Notes under the pieces: generated by a model
Told to the model about the DNA's origin: nothing
The model's database searches: none
Seen by the model: the letters and a program-made list of their open reading frames with translations, nothing else
Assembly (NCBI GenBank): GCA_020720665.1
Contig: DYOF01000008.1
Span: 1-45,213, forward strand
Length of the DNA stretch: 45,213 bases
DNA from: Acetofilamentum sp.
GTDB lineage: Bacteria; Bacteroidota; Bacteroidia; Bacteroidales; JAADGE01
Direction of reading: 5' to 3'
Shown: piece by piece, positions 19,402-29,319 of the stretch
Position numbering within the stretch: the first letter of the stretch is position 1
How the letters are laid out: each line of letters opens with the position of its first letter
Position numbers and translations under genes: made by a program

Positions 19402-20156
19402 GCTTGACCTACAGCAAACATATATACCGGCAAATCTTTTGAACTTACAAATTTCATAAACGGATTCAGATTTAAAATTGTTAATACATTGAACAGATAT
19501 CTGTTTAAGTTCACGGCAGGATATTTGATTTGTTTTTTATATTTTAAATAGCTGAACATTTTATGACTTTCCCTTAATTCAATGAATCTAAAGTATGTTG
19601 AAAAAAGTTCAATAAATTCGTGTTGAAAAAATTCTTTAACATGCATGGTGTCAAATGGTTTTTCGGATATTCTGACAGGAGTGCCGATAATAATTAAGGC
19701 ATCTTTTTTAGAAATTCGTTTTATTTCTGCCGTCATTTTTTCCGGATATTGTACATGTTCAATGACATCGGAAGAAATTATCAAATCGAAAGTATTTTCC
19801 TGAAAATTGATATGATAAACTTCAGAAACTGAAAATTGTGCTTCAGGAATTTTAAGCTTTGCTGTTTTTATGGCTTCTTCAGACAAATCAATTCCGAACA
19901 TATTAAAATTAATGTTTTTTATTTGTTTTTTAAGTAAATATAGTAAAACACCGTCGCCGCAGCCGACATCAAGAATGTTAAGGCTTGTTTCACTCGAAAA
20001 ACCTAATTTTGAGATATATTCTTCAATTAATTGTATCTGTTTTAAATAGCGTGCTAAAACAAATGCGTTTAATTTTCTTAAATTAAACTTATTAATTTGT
20101 TTATAGTGATAATCGGAACTTCTGGTTTTGTATTTAGTAAATTGAATTTCATTCAT
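19398..20156 (-). CDS. Class I SAM-dependent methyltransferase
   Basis: LNILDVGCGDGVLLYLL motif I; FDLIISSDVIEHVQYPEKMTAEIKRI. Confidence 0.92.
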   Translation of the reverse strand: MNEIQFTKYKTRSSDYHYKQINKFNLRKLNAFVLARYLKQIQLIEEYISKLGFSSETSLNILDVGCGDGVLLYLLKKQIKNINFNMFGIDLSEEAIKTAKLKIPEAQFSVSEVYHINFQENTFDLIISSDVIEHVQYPEKMTAEIKRISKKDALIIIGTPVRISEKPFDTMHVKEFFQHEFIELFSTYFRFIELRESHKMFSYLKYKKQIKYPAVNLNRYLFNVLTILNLNPFMKFVSSKDLPVYMFAVGQA

Positions 20157-20161
20157 AATTT

Positions 20162-20908
20162 TTACAATTTAATACCTATTCTTCCTGTTAAATCAATTCT
20201 GTTCAGTAAAATTGGTATTTTGTTTTCGGTAAAATATTCGTCAACTGCTTTTCTGCAACCCAACCAATAACCGTAATCGTCAATTATTAAAACTCCTTTC
20301 GGAGAAAGTGAAGGGTAGAGGTATGTTAATTCGTGAAATGTTGATTCGTACCAGTCGGTATCTAATCGTAAAAGTGCAATATTTTCAGGTATAATTTCAG
20401 GAATGGTGTCTTCAACCTTTCCTTTTACAAAAAAAATGTTTTCTTTTGGGTATCCGGTTGAATATATATTTTTTTTAACTTCTTCTATTTCAGAACGACA
20501 CCAATCGGAACCGCCTTCCTTATTGATGCTTTGTTTGAATTTTTGAACGGCACTTCGATTTGTATATTTAATATCCTTTTCTGTCGGTTCGGTCATTCCT
20601 TCATAGGTATCATAAAGATATATTTTTTTATCGGTGCAATTGTTTTTAATCAAACTTAACGCAATCATCATAGAACTTCCGCCCTTCCAAACTCCGCATT
20701 CAACGTAATCTCCGGGAATTTGGTTTTTAAGGGTATATTCAATGCTTTTATAAACCGAATAGAGCCTTTCAACGGATGTCATCGTAAAAGGGAAACATTT
20801 TTCTGCTAAATCAAGAAAATCTTTTTCCATATCGGAAAAGGGATTTTCTTTCTTAATTTTTATAATTTTATAACCGATTTTATTTAAAATTCCTGAAAAT
20901 ATGCCCAT
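20162..20908 (-). CDS. TylF/MycF (macrocin O-methyltransferase)-family methyltransferase
   Basis: GDYVECGVWKGGSSMMIAL, IYLYDTYEGMTEPT, LLRLDTDWYESTFHELTYLYPSLSPKGVLIIDDYG. Confidence 0.92.
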   Translation of the reverse strand: MGIFSGILNKIGYKIIKIKKENPFSDMEKDFLDLAEKCFPFTMTSVERLYSVYKSIEYTLKNQIPGDYVECGVWKGGSSMMIALSLIKNNCTDKKIYLYDTYEGMTEPTEKDIKYTNRSAVQKFKQSINKEGGSDWCRSEIEEVKKNIYSTGYPKENIFFVKGKVEDTIPEIIPENIALLRLDTDWYESTFHELTYLYPSLSPKGVLIIDDYGYWLGCRKAVDEYFTENKIPILLNRIDLTGRIGIKL

Positions 20909-20910
20909 TT

Positions 20911-21632
20911 TTATTTTTTTGCGATAATAAAATATCCGCCGTGGTAATTCCCCAATTTTTGGTGATTTTTTATGAATTTTGAATTATCTAATTTATTTAT
21001 CAAGTTAAATATTGGGAACATAAAATATGCTATATGTCTGATAATTATCGGTAATGACTGAATCAATGTTTTTTCATGGCATTTCTGACGGTAAAAAATC
21101 GTCCCGTAATTTCGATGGTTTCAATTTTAAAACCGATGTTATTTAATTCCTTTTCCCATTTTGAATAAGTCCATCGCTGAAAATCAAAGGGATCGGCATG
21201 AATAGGGTATAAAAAAGGAACCGACATAATAAATGTACCGTTTGGTTTTAAAACTCTGAAACATTCTTTCAGTCCGCAGCTGATTTTTTCGACATGTTCA
21301 AAAAGTTCAACAGCATTAACAACATCAATACTTTCCGGTTTGATAGTTTTCATGTCGGCAACATCAGTTATGATGTCAGGCTTATATGAGGGTTCAATGT
21401 CTGCAAAAATCCATTTTTCTACACTTTCCTTAGGTTTTACAAAAGCACCTCTGTCACGTCCGCCGATATCTAATACAACTCCCTTATATTCAGAGATATA
21501 TTTTTTTTGCAGATAATCAATCTGTTTTCTTCTGTCGCTGCTTCGGAAATAATATTTTAATTGTTTGAAGGTCATTTTATAAATTTTCTGTAACAATGAT
21601 ATAAAATGTAAATAGATTTTGCAAAAAAACAC
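20911..21632 (-). pseudogene. Class I SAM methyltransferase interrupted by one -1 frameshift at an A6 run (pseudogene, recoded gene or sequencing error)
   Basis: ORF 21063-21632 (DIGGRDRGAFVKPKE...VNAVELFEHVEKISCGLKECFRVLKPNGTFIMSVPFLYP...RNAMKKH*) ends after AAA AAA CAT TGA. The -1 frame continues ACA TTG ATT CAG as TLIQSLPIIIRHIAYFMFPIFNLINKLDNSKFIKNHQKLGNYHGGYFIIAKK* to TAA at 20911. ATG 21575 is the likelier start. Confidence 0.85.
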
Positions 21633-21666
21633 TATGCGTATTTTTATTTTTTATTGTTTGCCGAGC

Positions 21667-22665
21667 TTATTTATTTAGTTTTTTTACAAGTTTATATTTT
21701 AAAATTTCTGTTCGTAACGCTATAAGATTTTTAAAATTTAAATGCTTCGGATGTTTTATATTTTGGAAAATAGTTTTAATGAAATTAATATATTCGGCAG
21801 CAACTTCATTCATTGAAGGCAATTGAATTTCATTTTGACAGGAGTTATAGTTATCTTTTATATGATGTAGTTTTTTTATAATTTCAGAATGCTCATTGTA
21901 AATACATCCGGCTTTTCCGATAATTTCAGGATGTCCGCCGTCATTATAAGCTAATGCGGGTAAACCGCAATGCAGTGCCTCAATGAGCGAATTTGAGCAC
22001 GGATCATTTTTTGATGCTGTAATAAAAATATCGTGTTGTTTTAAAAGTTCTGCAAGTTGATTTCCGGGCAAAGCTTCAATGTGTTTGATATTTCTGAATT
22101 TAACAGGACTGTTTCCGCAAAATGTCATTTCAAATTCAGAAAAATTCAGTGCGGTATCAAGATATTTATACGTATCAAAACCTTTGCTCATATTTGATGC
22201 CCAGCTGGTTGCAATTATTTTTGTTTTTCGATTCGGATTAAACGGTTCTTTTTTTGAATGATTAAATAGCAGAGGATCGGGTGCATTTGTAATTATTGTT
22301 TCGGGAACATTAATTTTGAGGCCGAGTTCGATATTTTTATTTTTTGACCATTGAGATTGAAAAATAATTCCGTCTGCAATTAAATTGTTTGTTTTATATA
22401 TGAGCTTGTCTAATTTTAAAGTATCCTTCCGGATTAAAAAAACAGGTCCGTCAATGCGGTGGATAAATACTTTTTCGGGATGATTGGCTTTAAGCCTAAT
22501 TAAATCATTAAGTCGGTGATGACTGTTAAATAAAATAACATCAGCTTTTTCAGGATTTTGTTCATAAATGTTTTTAATTATTAAATCATTTTTTAGTGCT
22601 TTTAAAAATTGGTTCCCGCCGCCATAGGGTCCGGATTTTATTTCCAAAAAAATATTAATTTTCAT
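21667..22665 (-). CDS. Glycosyltransferase (GT4/GT-B-like)
   Basis: GGGNQFLKALKNDL; HDIFITASKNDPCSNSLIEALHCGLPALAYNDGGHPEIIGKAG. Confidence 0.88.
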   Translation of the reverse strand: MKINIFLEIKSGPYGGGNQFLKALKNDLIIKNIYEQNPEKADVILFNSHHRLNDLIRLKANHPEKVFIHRIDGPVFLIRKDTLKLDKLIYKTNNLIADGIIFQSQWSKNKNIELGLKINVPETIITNAPDPLLFNHSKKEPFNPNRKTKIIATSWASNMSKGFDTYKYLDTALNFSEFEMTFCGNSPVKFRNIKHIEALPGNQLAELLKQHDIFITASKNDPCSNSLIEALHCGLPALAYNDGGHPEIIGKAGCIYNEHSEIIKKLHHIKDNYNSCQNEIQLPSMNEVAAEYINFIKTIFQNIKHPKHLNFKNLIALRTEILKYKLVKKLNK

Positions 22666-22702
22666 TTGTTTTTTAAATTATTTTCAAAGTTCAGACAGAA
22701 TC

Positions 22703-22750
22703 GCATCATAAAATAATTATTCTTGTGTGTAAATAATTATTTTATAATGC
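22703..22750. repeat. AT-rich inverted repeat between glycan-locus genes
   Basis: GCATCATAAAATAATTATT (22703-22721), 10-nt loop, AATAATTATTTTATAATGC (22732-22750); 18 of 19 pairs match. Confidence 0.8.
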
Positions 22751-22760
22751 TTGTAATATG

Positions 22761-23690
22761 TTATAACTTTTTTAAAATTACAAAAAATGTTGCTCCGTAT
22801 CCGCTATATTTTCGGGAAAGGAATTTGTTAATTTTTTTAAACAATAAATTTTTCTGACTTATTTTACCGATAAAATTATATGTTTCAAGATGTTCGATTT
22901 CAAAATTCGGCAGATATTTATCTTTAAGTTCAGAAATATCAATTCCCTTTGTTTTGTCTATTTTTTTTCCTGCTGAGGGAGAATGAAAATCTGTCATTTT
23001 ATTGATTTCATCAGTACTTAAAATATTTTCGATAGCTTTTTCTTTAATTAGCTGTATATTAATTTGTTCTGTAATACTGTTTAATTTGTTTTTCTGTTTA
23101 ACTATTCGGTTAATTTTTGTTATACGTGCTAAGGTAATTAAGAATTTTTTAAACGATGTAAATGATTGAAGAAACAAGAATAACTTTAATAAAAAAGAAT
23201 GATTATAAAATGCTTTATTCGGTTCATGTCCGATAATTATTCGTCCGCCGGGTTTTGTGATTCGGTTTAAGTCCAGAAAAAATTGCGTTAAATCGGGAAC
23301 ATGATGAACAACAGAATTTATTGTGATGATGTCGGCATTTTTTGTAAGTATTGAATTTCCTGAAAGTTTAACAAAATCAAATTGACATTTAAAACCGGTT
23401 TTTAAATTTTTTTCGGCAACTTTTAACATTTCTTGTGACAGGTCAGAACATATAATAAAATCATTTTCCGTGCAAAACTCAGCAATGTTAATCGGAACAA
23501 AGCCGGTTCCGGTTCCGATATCCAAAATTGTAATCGGAGAGTTGTATTCGGATTTGATTTTTTGAAAATTATGTTTCCAACGCTGCGTTTCACCTTTAAA
23601 AATATCCTGATGTTTGTTTTGATAGGATTTTCCTTCTAAATCATGGAAAATTTCATTAACTTTTATGGCTAATTCTTTGTTATTGAGCAT
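22761..23690 (-). CDS. Class I SAM-dependent methyltransferase
   Basis: ITILDIGTGTGFVPINIAEF motif I; DIITINSVVHHVPDLTQFFLDLNRITKPGGRIIIGHEP. Confidence 0.9.
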   Translation of the reverse strand: MLNNKELAIKVNEIFHDLEGKSYQNKHQDIFKGETQRWKHNFQKIKSEYNSPITILDIGTGTGFVPINIAEFCTENDFIICSDLSQEMLKVAEKNLKTGFKCQFDFVKLSGNSILTKNADIITINSVVHHVPDLTQFFLDLNRITKPGGRIIIGHEPNKAFYNHSFLLKLFLFLQSFTSFKKFLITLARITKINRIVKQKNKLNSITEQINIQLIKEKAIENILSTDEINKMTDFHSPSAGKKIDKTKGIDISELKDKYLPNFEIEHLETYNFIGKISQKNLLFKKINKFLSRKYSGYGATFFVILKKL

Positions 23691-24720
23691 TTGAAACAGT
23701 TTCGATTATGTTTTTAAGTCGTTGTTTATAGGCTTTGAAATTATTTATATTAATAATTTTCTCATAATTTTTTTCGGCAAATTGTTCTTTTAAACCGGGA
23801 TGTTCATTAAAATCATTTATTTTTTCGATGAAACATTGAGTATTTGAACAAATTGATTCAGGAATCAGCAAATCAGAAGCCATACCGACCGGTGTGCTCA
23901 AAATCGGTATTTTGCATAAGGATGCCTCCGTTACGGCTTTCGGGCCGCCTTCGGAAACAGAAGTTATTACATACAAATCAATTAAATTATAAAGCAGATT
24001 AATATGTGATTCTGATAAATTGTTTTCATTAATATCGTCTTGTAAATTTGTAACAAAATTTTCATTTCCGATAAATAAATAGGGTATTTGATTTAATTTG
24101 CATTGATTTATCAGATAATGTCTTCTGGGACCGGCTAATAAAAGAATAATTTTTGAACGGTCAGTTTCTTTCAGAATATCAACAATCATATCCGGGTTTT
24201 TATGCCATTTGGCTTTAGTTAAATCGTCGCCGCGACTGTCGCGTTGGAAAGAGCCGATAATAAATTTATTTTGTATGAGTGTAAAATCAAGATTTATTTC
24301 GTTGCATATTTCCTTTTTTGATTTCTTAAGATTTTTGAAAATGTTTTCATCAACATAAAAAGGATTTATGAATATTTTTTCAGGACTGATTTTATGATTC
24401 AGAAGAAATTGTTTTTGTTTGTTATTTGCACATATCCAAAAATCGGTGAATGAAAAGTATTTTGTAATGTTTTTTTTATTTTCTTCGGGGTCGTTTGTGA
24501 TAATATTAATAATTTTTCGATTGTTTTTAAATTTTCTCAGAAAGTAAAATTTTCGTTTTAAAATGTACGAATACCAAACATTCAGTATAATATCGGCATT
24601 TAAAAAGCAAGAAACAATTTTGTATCCTTGTTCGCTCAGAGCCTTTTTATTATAGAAATGATCCTTGTCAACTGACCAGCCCTGTTTGTCTTTTCCTATA
24701 ATTTTAATTTTAACCGTCAT
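23680..24720 (-). CDS. Glycosyltransferase (GT-B)
   Basis: IIGSFQRDSRGDDLTKAKWHKNPDMIVDI; LYVITSVSEGGPKAVTEASLCKIPILSTPVGMASDLL. ATG at 24720; the track begins at a TTG. Confidence 0.85.
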   Translation of the reverse strand: MTVKIKIIGKDKQGWSVDKDHFYNKKALSEQGYKIVSCFLNADIILNVWYSYILKRKFYFLRKFKNNRKIINIITNDPEENKKNITKYFSFTDFWICANNKQKQFLLNHKISPEKIFINPFYVDENIFKNLKKSKKEICNEINLDFTLIQNKFIIGSFQRDSRGDDLTKAKWHKNPDMIVDILKETDRSKIILLLAGPRRHYLINQCKLNQIPYLFIGNENFVTNLQDDINENNLSESHINLLYNLIDLYVITSVSEGGPKAVTEASLCKIPILSTPVGMASDLLIPESICSNTQCFIEKINDFNEHPGLKEQFAEKNYEKIININNFKAYKQRLKNIIETVSNAQ

Positions 24721-25549
24721 TTTTTTCTGCAATTACAAAAGTTCTGTTGTTGCTGATTTTAATAATTCGTTTTGAATAATTATTTTTAAAGCAAATTTCA
24801 TCAACGGCTTTAACAACACCGGGGAATTGGTTTTCTGAATAATCATCAAAGAAAATGATGTCGTTTTTTTGTTGCTTGTTAATCAGGTAATTAAACTCTG
24901 TCAATACGTGCGAGTAATCATGTACGGCATCTAAAAATGCAAAATGAATTCGAGGTATATGGGTTCTTTTTAATTCGGTTTTAGTGTTTCCTTGATGAAA
25001 AACTATATGGTTGTCAATAAGGTATTTGTATTCTTTGAGAAGCTCTTCTCTGGTTTTTTTACCTTCCGTATCATCTATTGTGTTCCAATACATTTTATGT
25101 GTATGCGGTAATACGTCAAAAGTAAATATTTTACCCTGTATATTTGAATCAGCAAGAGCTTTAGCCATAACAATTGCAGAAAATCCTTTAGCTGTTCCGG
25201 TTTCAAAAACATTAATATTCACAATTTCGTTTTTTGAAATATACATCCTTAAGAACGAATACAGCAATCTTCCGTGTTGATAACAGATGTCTGATTTTTT
25301 AATGCCGACTTGAGTGTGTAAAGCTAAGTTGTCAAGAAATTGATTATCAATCCTGAAATGATTTTCTGTTTCTATTTGGTCAACAAGAGGAAATTGAATT
25401 AATTTAGCCTTAGCAGCCAATTTTAAATAGTCCTCTTTTGTCCCCTTAGGTTTTTTTGTCAACGGCGATGAATACCAATTCCTTTCCGCATATTTATTAA
25501 CAAGGTTTACTATAAAATTATCAAATTTTTGAATGATTCTCGGATACAT
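24710..25549 (-). CDS. Class I SAM-dependent methyltransferase (Methyltransf_24/TylF-like)
   Basis: NVFETGTAKGFSAIVMAKAL, GKIFTFDVLPHTHKMYW, FAFLDAVHDYSHVLTEFNYL, IIFFDDYSENQFPGVVKAVDE. ATG at 25549; the track begins at a TTG. Confidence 0.8.
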   Translation of the reverse strand: MYPRIIQKFDNFIVNLVNKYAERNWYSSPLTKKPKGTKEDYLKLAAKAKLIQFPLVDQIETENHFRIDNQFLDNLALHTQVGIKKSDICYQHGRLLYSFLRMYISKNEIVNINVFETGTAKGFSAIVMAKALADSNIQGKIFTFDVLPHTHKMYWNTIDDTEGKKTREELLKEYKYLIDNHIVFHQGNTKTELKRTHIPRIHFAFLDAVHDYSHVLTEFNYLINKQQKNDIIFFDDYSENQFPGVVKAVDEICFKNNYSKRIIKISNNRTFVIAEKNDG

Positions 25550-25554
25550 ATTTT

Positions 25555-26415
25555 TTATTTTTTCCAAATACTGAGGTCTTTATTTAAGAATTTTTCTAAT
25601 TCTTCAATTTCAGACAAATATTTACGGTTTAAGTTATTTTTAGTCAGATAATTCATTTGCGGATACGGACGACTTAAATACCGATTATGAAATTGATAGA
25701 ACGGGTAAAGAAGTTTATGATTACGCGTTAGTTTATTATTTAATAATTTATTTGTGATTTTAAAATTAGCTATTTTAGTTTGATTATATGCTTTTTCGGT
25801 TTTAAGTGATTCAATAAACGGCAGTTGCAAAAATTTGAATATTTTATTGAGTTCGTCAAGCGGATTTGTTTTTAATTCTTCGAGTATAACGCAATACATT
25901 TGATTTTTTTTGAAATAGTTCAAAAAGGAATGCAGCATTTTCATATATAAGCCGGTATTGAAATAGGAAAAATTAATTAAATGAAAATAATCAAGAGCTA
26001 TTCTATCGGATTCTTTTTCTATTGCTTGTTCAAAACTGCTTGATTCTCTGTTTTTTGAAAAGGCATGCCAATAGTGCGAATAGGCTCTGTTTATCGGATT
26101 TCTCAAAATGAATATTAATTTTGCGTCAGGAACATATTCAAACATTCTTTCAGGAACATAGTCATAAATATAGCTTGAAGTTGATTGACCGATTAAACCG
26201 TTTAATTTCTTGGTTTTAAAATGTTTGCTGAATTCACTGATGCCTTTTTTGTAATTTACAGGGTTGTCAAAAAAATGAATTTCAGTATCCGGCGGGCTGA
26301 ATGTAATTTGCCGGTGTTGTGATAAATATTTTAACAAAGATGTTGTGCCGCATTTTTGAACACCGCATATAATAAAATCAGGTTTAATTGAATTTTTTTC
26401 AAGTGTTTTGGTCAT
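25555..26415 (-). CDS. Sulfotransferase
   Basis: PDFIICGVQKCGTTSLLKYLSQH (5'-PSB loop) and KLIFILRNPINRAYSHYWHAF (3'-PB) PAPS-binding motifs. ATG at 26415. Confidence 0.94.
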   Translation of the reverse strand: MTKTLEKNSIKPDFIICGVQKCGTTSLLKYLSQHRQITFSPPDTEIHFFDNPVNYKKGISEFSKHFKTKKLNGLIGQSTSSYIYDYVPERMFEYVPDAKLIFILRNPINRAYSHYWHAFSKNRESSSFEQAIEKESDRIALDYFHLINFSYFNTGLYMKMLHSFLNYFKKNQMYCVILEELKTNPLDELNKIFKFLQLPFIESLKTEKAYNQTKIANFKITNKLLNNKLTRNHKLLYPFYQFHNRYLSRPYPQMNYLTKNNLNRKYLSEIEELEKFLNKDLSIWKK

Positions 26416-26417
26416 TT

Positions 26418-27083
26418 TCAGCTTAGCTTTTCTAATAAACAAATAAAGTGTTTTTGCGACAAATTAGAGTTAAAAATATTAAACATACGATTAGAAAACT
26501 TTTTAAGAGAAGGTTTAAGATAGTTTTGTTCGCTTTCAATAACTTTAATTTCGTAGTTATTTTTTTGAGCGTGAAATTCTATAAAATCTTTGGCTTCATC
26601 AAACGAAAAAAACCAGCGATGCCGGTCATGCGGTTTGTAAAACGGCAAACCGTAAAATTTACTGTATTTTCCGTATTGTAGGCGAAGTTCTTTTTTAACA
26701 GAATAAGGTTTTTTTCTCAAAAAATGAAATATACTGATATGTGCATTTGGTAAGGTAATAATTATATTTTTTGATGCAATTCGACAAATTTCATTAAAAA
26801 CGGTATGAAAATTATCCAGATGTTCCAAAACATCGGCACATACAATTGTTTCAAATTGTTTATCCGTAAACGGGAGTTTTTCGGTTTTATCTAAATCAAT
26901 TACGACATCGGGTTTTCCTGAAATATCAATACCGGTATATATTATTTCGTTTTTAATGTGTTTTTTTAAATCGGCATTATAACATCCGATATCTAAAACG
27001 GTTTGAGAGGACAAAAAAATGTACTCAAATCGTTCGGCTAACCATTTGCTTCGTTCTTCTCTGTTTGTATAAAACCAATTCAT
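26418..27083 (-). CDS. Class I SAM-dependent methyltransferase
   Basis: QTVLDIGCYNADLKKHI, FETIVCADVLEHLDNFHTVFNEICRIASKNIIITLPN; ends in TGA. Confidence 0.9.
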   Translation of the reverse strand: MNWFYTNREERSKWLAERFEYIFLSSQTVLDIGCYNADLKKHIKNEIIYTGIDISGKPDVVIDLDKTEKLPFTDKQFETIVCADVLEHLDNFHTVFNEICRIASKNIIITLPNAHISIFHFLRKKPYSVKKELRLQYGKYSKFYGLPFYKPHDRHRWFFSFDEAKDFIEFHAQKNNYEIKVIESEQNYLKPSLKKFSNRMFNIFNSNLSQKHFICLLEKLS

Positions 27084-28207
27084 TTGTTTTGTGTATTTAT
27101 TATTTGCAGAATTTTTTCGGCAAATAGGTGCATGTTATGATGTTCTTTTGCAAAAATCAGGCTGTTTTCAGAAAATTTTAATAAAATTTCAAGATTTGTT
27201 ATCATTGTTTCAATTTTTTCTTCTAAATCGGTTTCGTCTTTTGCCTTGAATATATATCCGTTTCGGGCATCTTCAACATAACATTTTGTTCCGTTTTCAG
27301 AGCTGCAAATTACCGGTAAACCGAATGCGCTTGCTTCAACAATCGAATAAGCAGCCGGTTCGGCATAACTCGGTAATATATACAAATGGTGGTTCGGATA
27401 TTGTTTCAAAATTTCTGCATATTCTATGTTTTCATAAAAATGAATATTATGTTCTGCGTTTAAATTTCTAACGGTTTCTGTCAATTTTCGATAATAATTC
27501 TTATCACTTGTTTCTCCGAAAAAGTTTAGTTCAATATTGTGTCCCTTTTTTATTAAATTGTAAACGGCATTAACAAGTGCTGATTGAGCCTTACGTTTAG
27601 TGTATTTACCTACGGAAATAATTTTTATTTTATTTCTCGGAATTTGGAAAGAATGTTTTTGTTCAGGAAAAACAAAGGGTAAATAATAAACATTTTTGAT
27701 ACCGAAATTTTTAAAAGCCTCAAAGTTTGATTTAATTGGTGTGATATAAGCAAACAGCTTCAAAAATTTGAAAAGTTTTATGTTTAAACGAAAAAGTGTT
27801 TCAGAGCCTTTAATATGCGTATATTTGCTTTGTGTCAGCATTAAAACTTTTGTGTGAAATTTTTTAGCCAGATACAAAGATTTCAATGCGCTTATATTTT
27901 GAAATGCTTTTAAAATGACAACATCAGGTTTATATTGTTTAAAAATTTGTTTTAATTCTTTTCCGGGAGAAAGCACACGGCGTTCAAAGCTTGATTTTAA
28001 ATTAGATTTCTTAAAACCTGAAAACGTTTTAATAAGCAAACGAGATATTATTGAAGCGTTAATTATTTTTATATCAATGTGTTCATGAAATTCTGATTGT
28101 CCTTTATACAGAGCAATAACTTTTACGGTATGACCCGCATTTTGCAGGGATAATGCTCTGTAATAGAGGTTTGTATGAAAACGTTGCGTAATAATTAAAA
28201 ACTTCAT
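27080..28207 (-). CDS. Glycosyltransferase family 4-like
   Basis: KIISVGKYTKRKAQSALVNAVYNL; LYILPSYAEPAAYSIVEASAFGLPVICSSENGTKCYVEDARNGYIF. Confidence 0.92.
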   Translation of the reverse strand: MKFLIITQRFHTNLYYRALSLQNAGHTVKVIALYKGQSEFHEHIDIKIINASIISRLLIKTFSGFKKSNLKSSFERRVLSPGKELKQIFKQYKPDVVILKAFQNISALKSLYLAKKFHTKVLMLTQSKYTHIKGSETLFRLNIKLFKFLKLFAYITPIKSNFEAFKNFGIKNVYYLPFVFPEQKHSFQIPRNKIKIISVGKYTKRKAQSALVNAVYNLIKKGHNIELNFFGETSDKNYYRKLTETVRNLNAEHNIHFYENIEYAEILKQYPNHHLYILPSYAEPAAYSIVEASAFGLPVICSSENGTKCYVEDARNGYIFKAKDETDLEEKIETMITNLEILLKFSENSLIFAKEHHNMHLFAEKILQIINTQNK

Positions 28208-29319
28208 GTTAAGTGCTTAATGATTTCTTCTAAATTTTTAATATTTTTTTTAATGTTATGATTTTCTGATAAATAGTTAAAGGCATTTTCTCCTTTTATT
28301 CTTAAATCATCTTTATTTAATACTAATGCTTTAGTTTCTTGAATAAGTTTTTCAAAATTATTTTCACAAAATATACCGCAATTGTATGCACTAATAAAAT
28401 TATCCGGATTGACATTTAAAGAAATAATCGGTGTTTTTGTTGATGCCGCTTGTAAAAATGTATTCGGAAATCCTTCATAGTCGGATGTGTTAATAAAAAC
28501 AAGGGCTTCATTAAAATAGCTAAGGATTTCATTAAATTGAACACATTCGATAAAGCTTAAGTTTTTAAGTTTTTCAGCTTCCGATTTAAGCTTATACCAT
28601 TGTTTAAAATCCTTTTTATGATAAGGACAAATCATTACAAATTGTATTTCGGGCAAACAGTGAGCTAATTTTATAAATAATTCGGGTTGCTTAAAATCCA
28701 CAGTTCTTCCGACCCAAAGGACATGTTTTTTTTCAATAATTTTTGGATTATTAAACGAAAAAACATTTTTAAATTCAACACCCTTAATTGAATGGCATTG
28801 TGCCAACATTTTTTTTTGATATTGATTTTGAGAAAGAACAACATCGGCATGTTCCAGACCGTATTTAAAAATTTTTCCTGAAATTCCGGAACGTTTTATT
28901 CTGCTCATATCCGTATCAACATCATTAGCCGAACGATGAATCAATTTTTTTTTGAATATTTTTTTATAAAATGCCGTAATACCGACTATCGGGTTAAATG
29001 TTGTTGTAATAATCACGTCAGGTTTAAGCTTAATTAAAATCAAAAAGTAGTGTAGAGATTTAATTAATTTTGCAATCATACCGTCGTCAGAATTCATAGT
29101 AATACTCCTCACCAATATTATGTTTTCGTATGTTTCAGTTCTTTTTTGCTTTTGTTTTTCGGTTAAAAAATAAATTTCAAATTCCGGATTTTTTGCAATT
29201 TCGGATGAAAGTAAAAACATTTGAAATTCTGCTCCTCCAAAATTTGTTTGCGGAATATTTTTGAAATACGGATAAGAAGCCGGTGAAAAAAAACAGACTT
29301 TTATTTTTTGATTGCCCAT
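28204..29319 (-). CDS. Glycosyltransferase family 4-like
   Basis: FGGAEFQMFLLSSEIA; VLWVGRTVDFKQPELFIKLA; VFINTSDYEGFPNTFLQAASTKTPIISLNVNPD. Confidence 0.92.
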   Translation of the reverse strand: MGNQKIKVCFFSPASYPYFKNIPQTNFGGAEFQMFLLSSEIAKNPEFEIYFLTEKQKQKRTETYENIILVRSITMNSDDGMIAKLIKSLHYFLILIKLKPDVIITTTFNPIVGITAFYKKIFKKKLIHRSANDVDTDMSRIKRSGISGKIFKYGLEHADVVLSQNQYQKKMLAQCHSIKGVEFKNVFSFNNPKIIEKKHVLWVGRTVDFKQPELFIKLAHCLPEIQFVMICPYHKKDFKQWYKLKSEAEKLKNLSFIECVQFNEILSYFNEALVFINTSDYEGFPNTFLQAASTKTPIISLNVNPDNFISAYNCGIFCENNFEKLIQETKALVLNKDDLRIKGENAFNYLSENHNIKKNIKNLEEIIKHLT

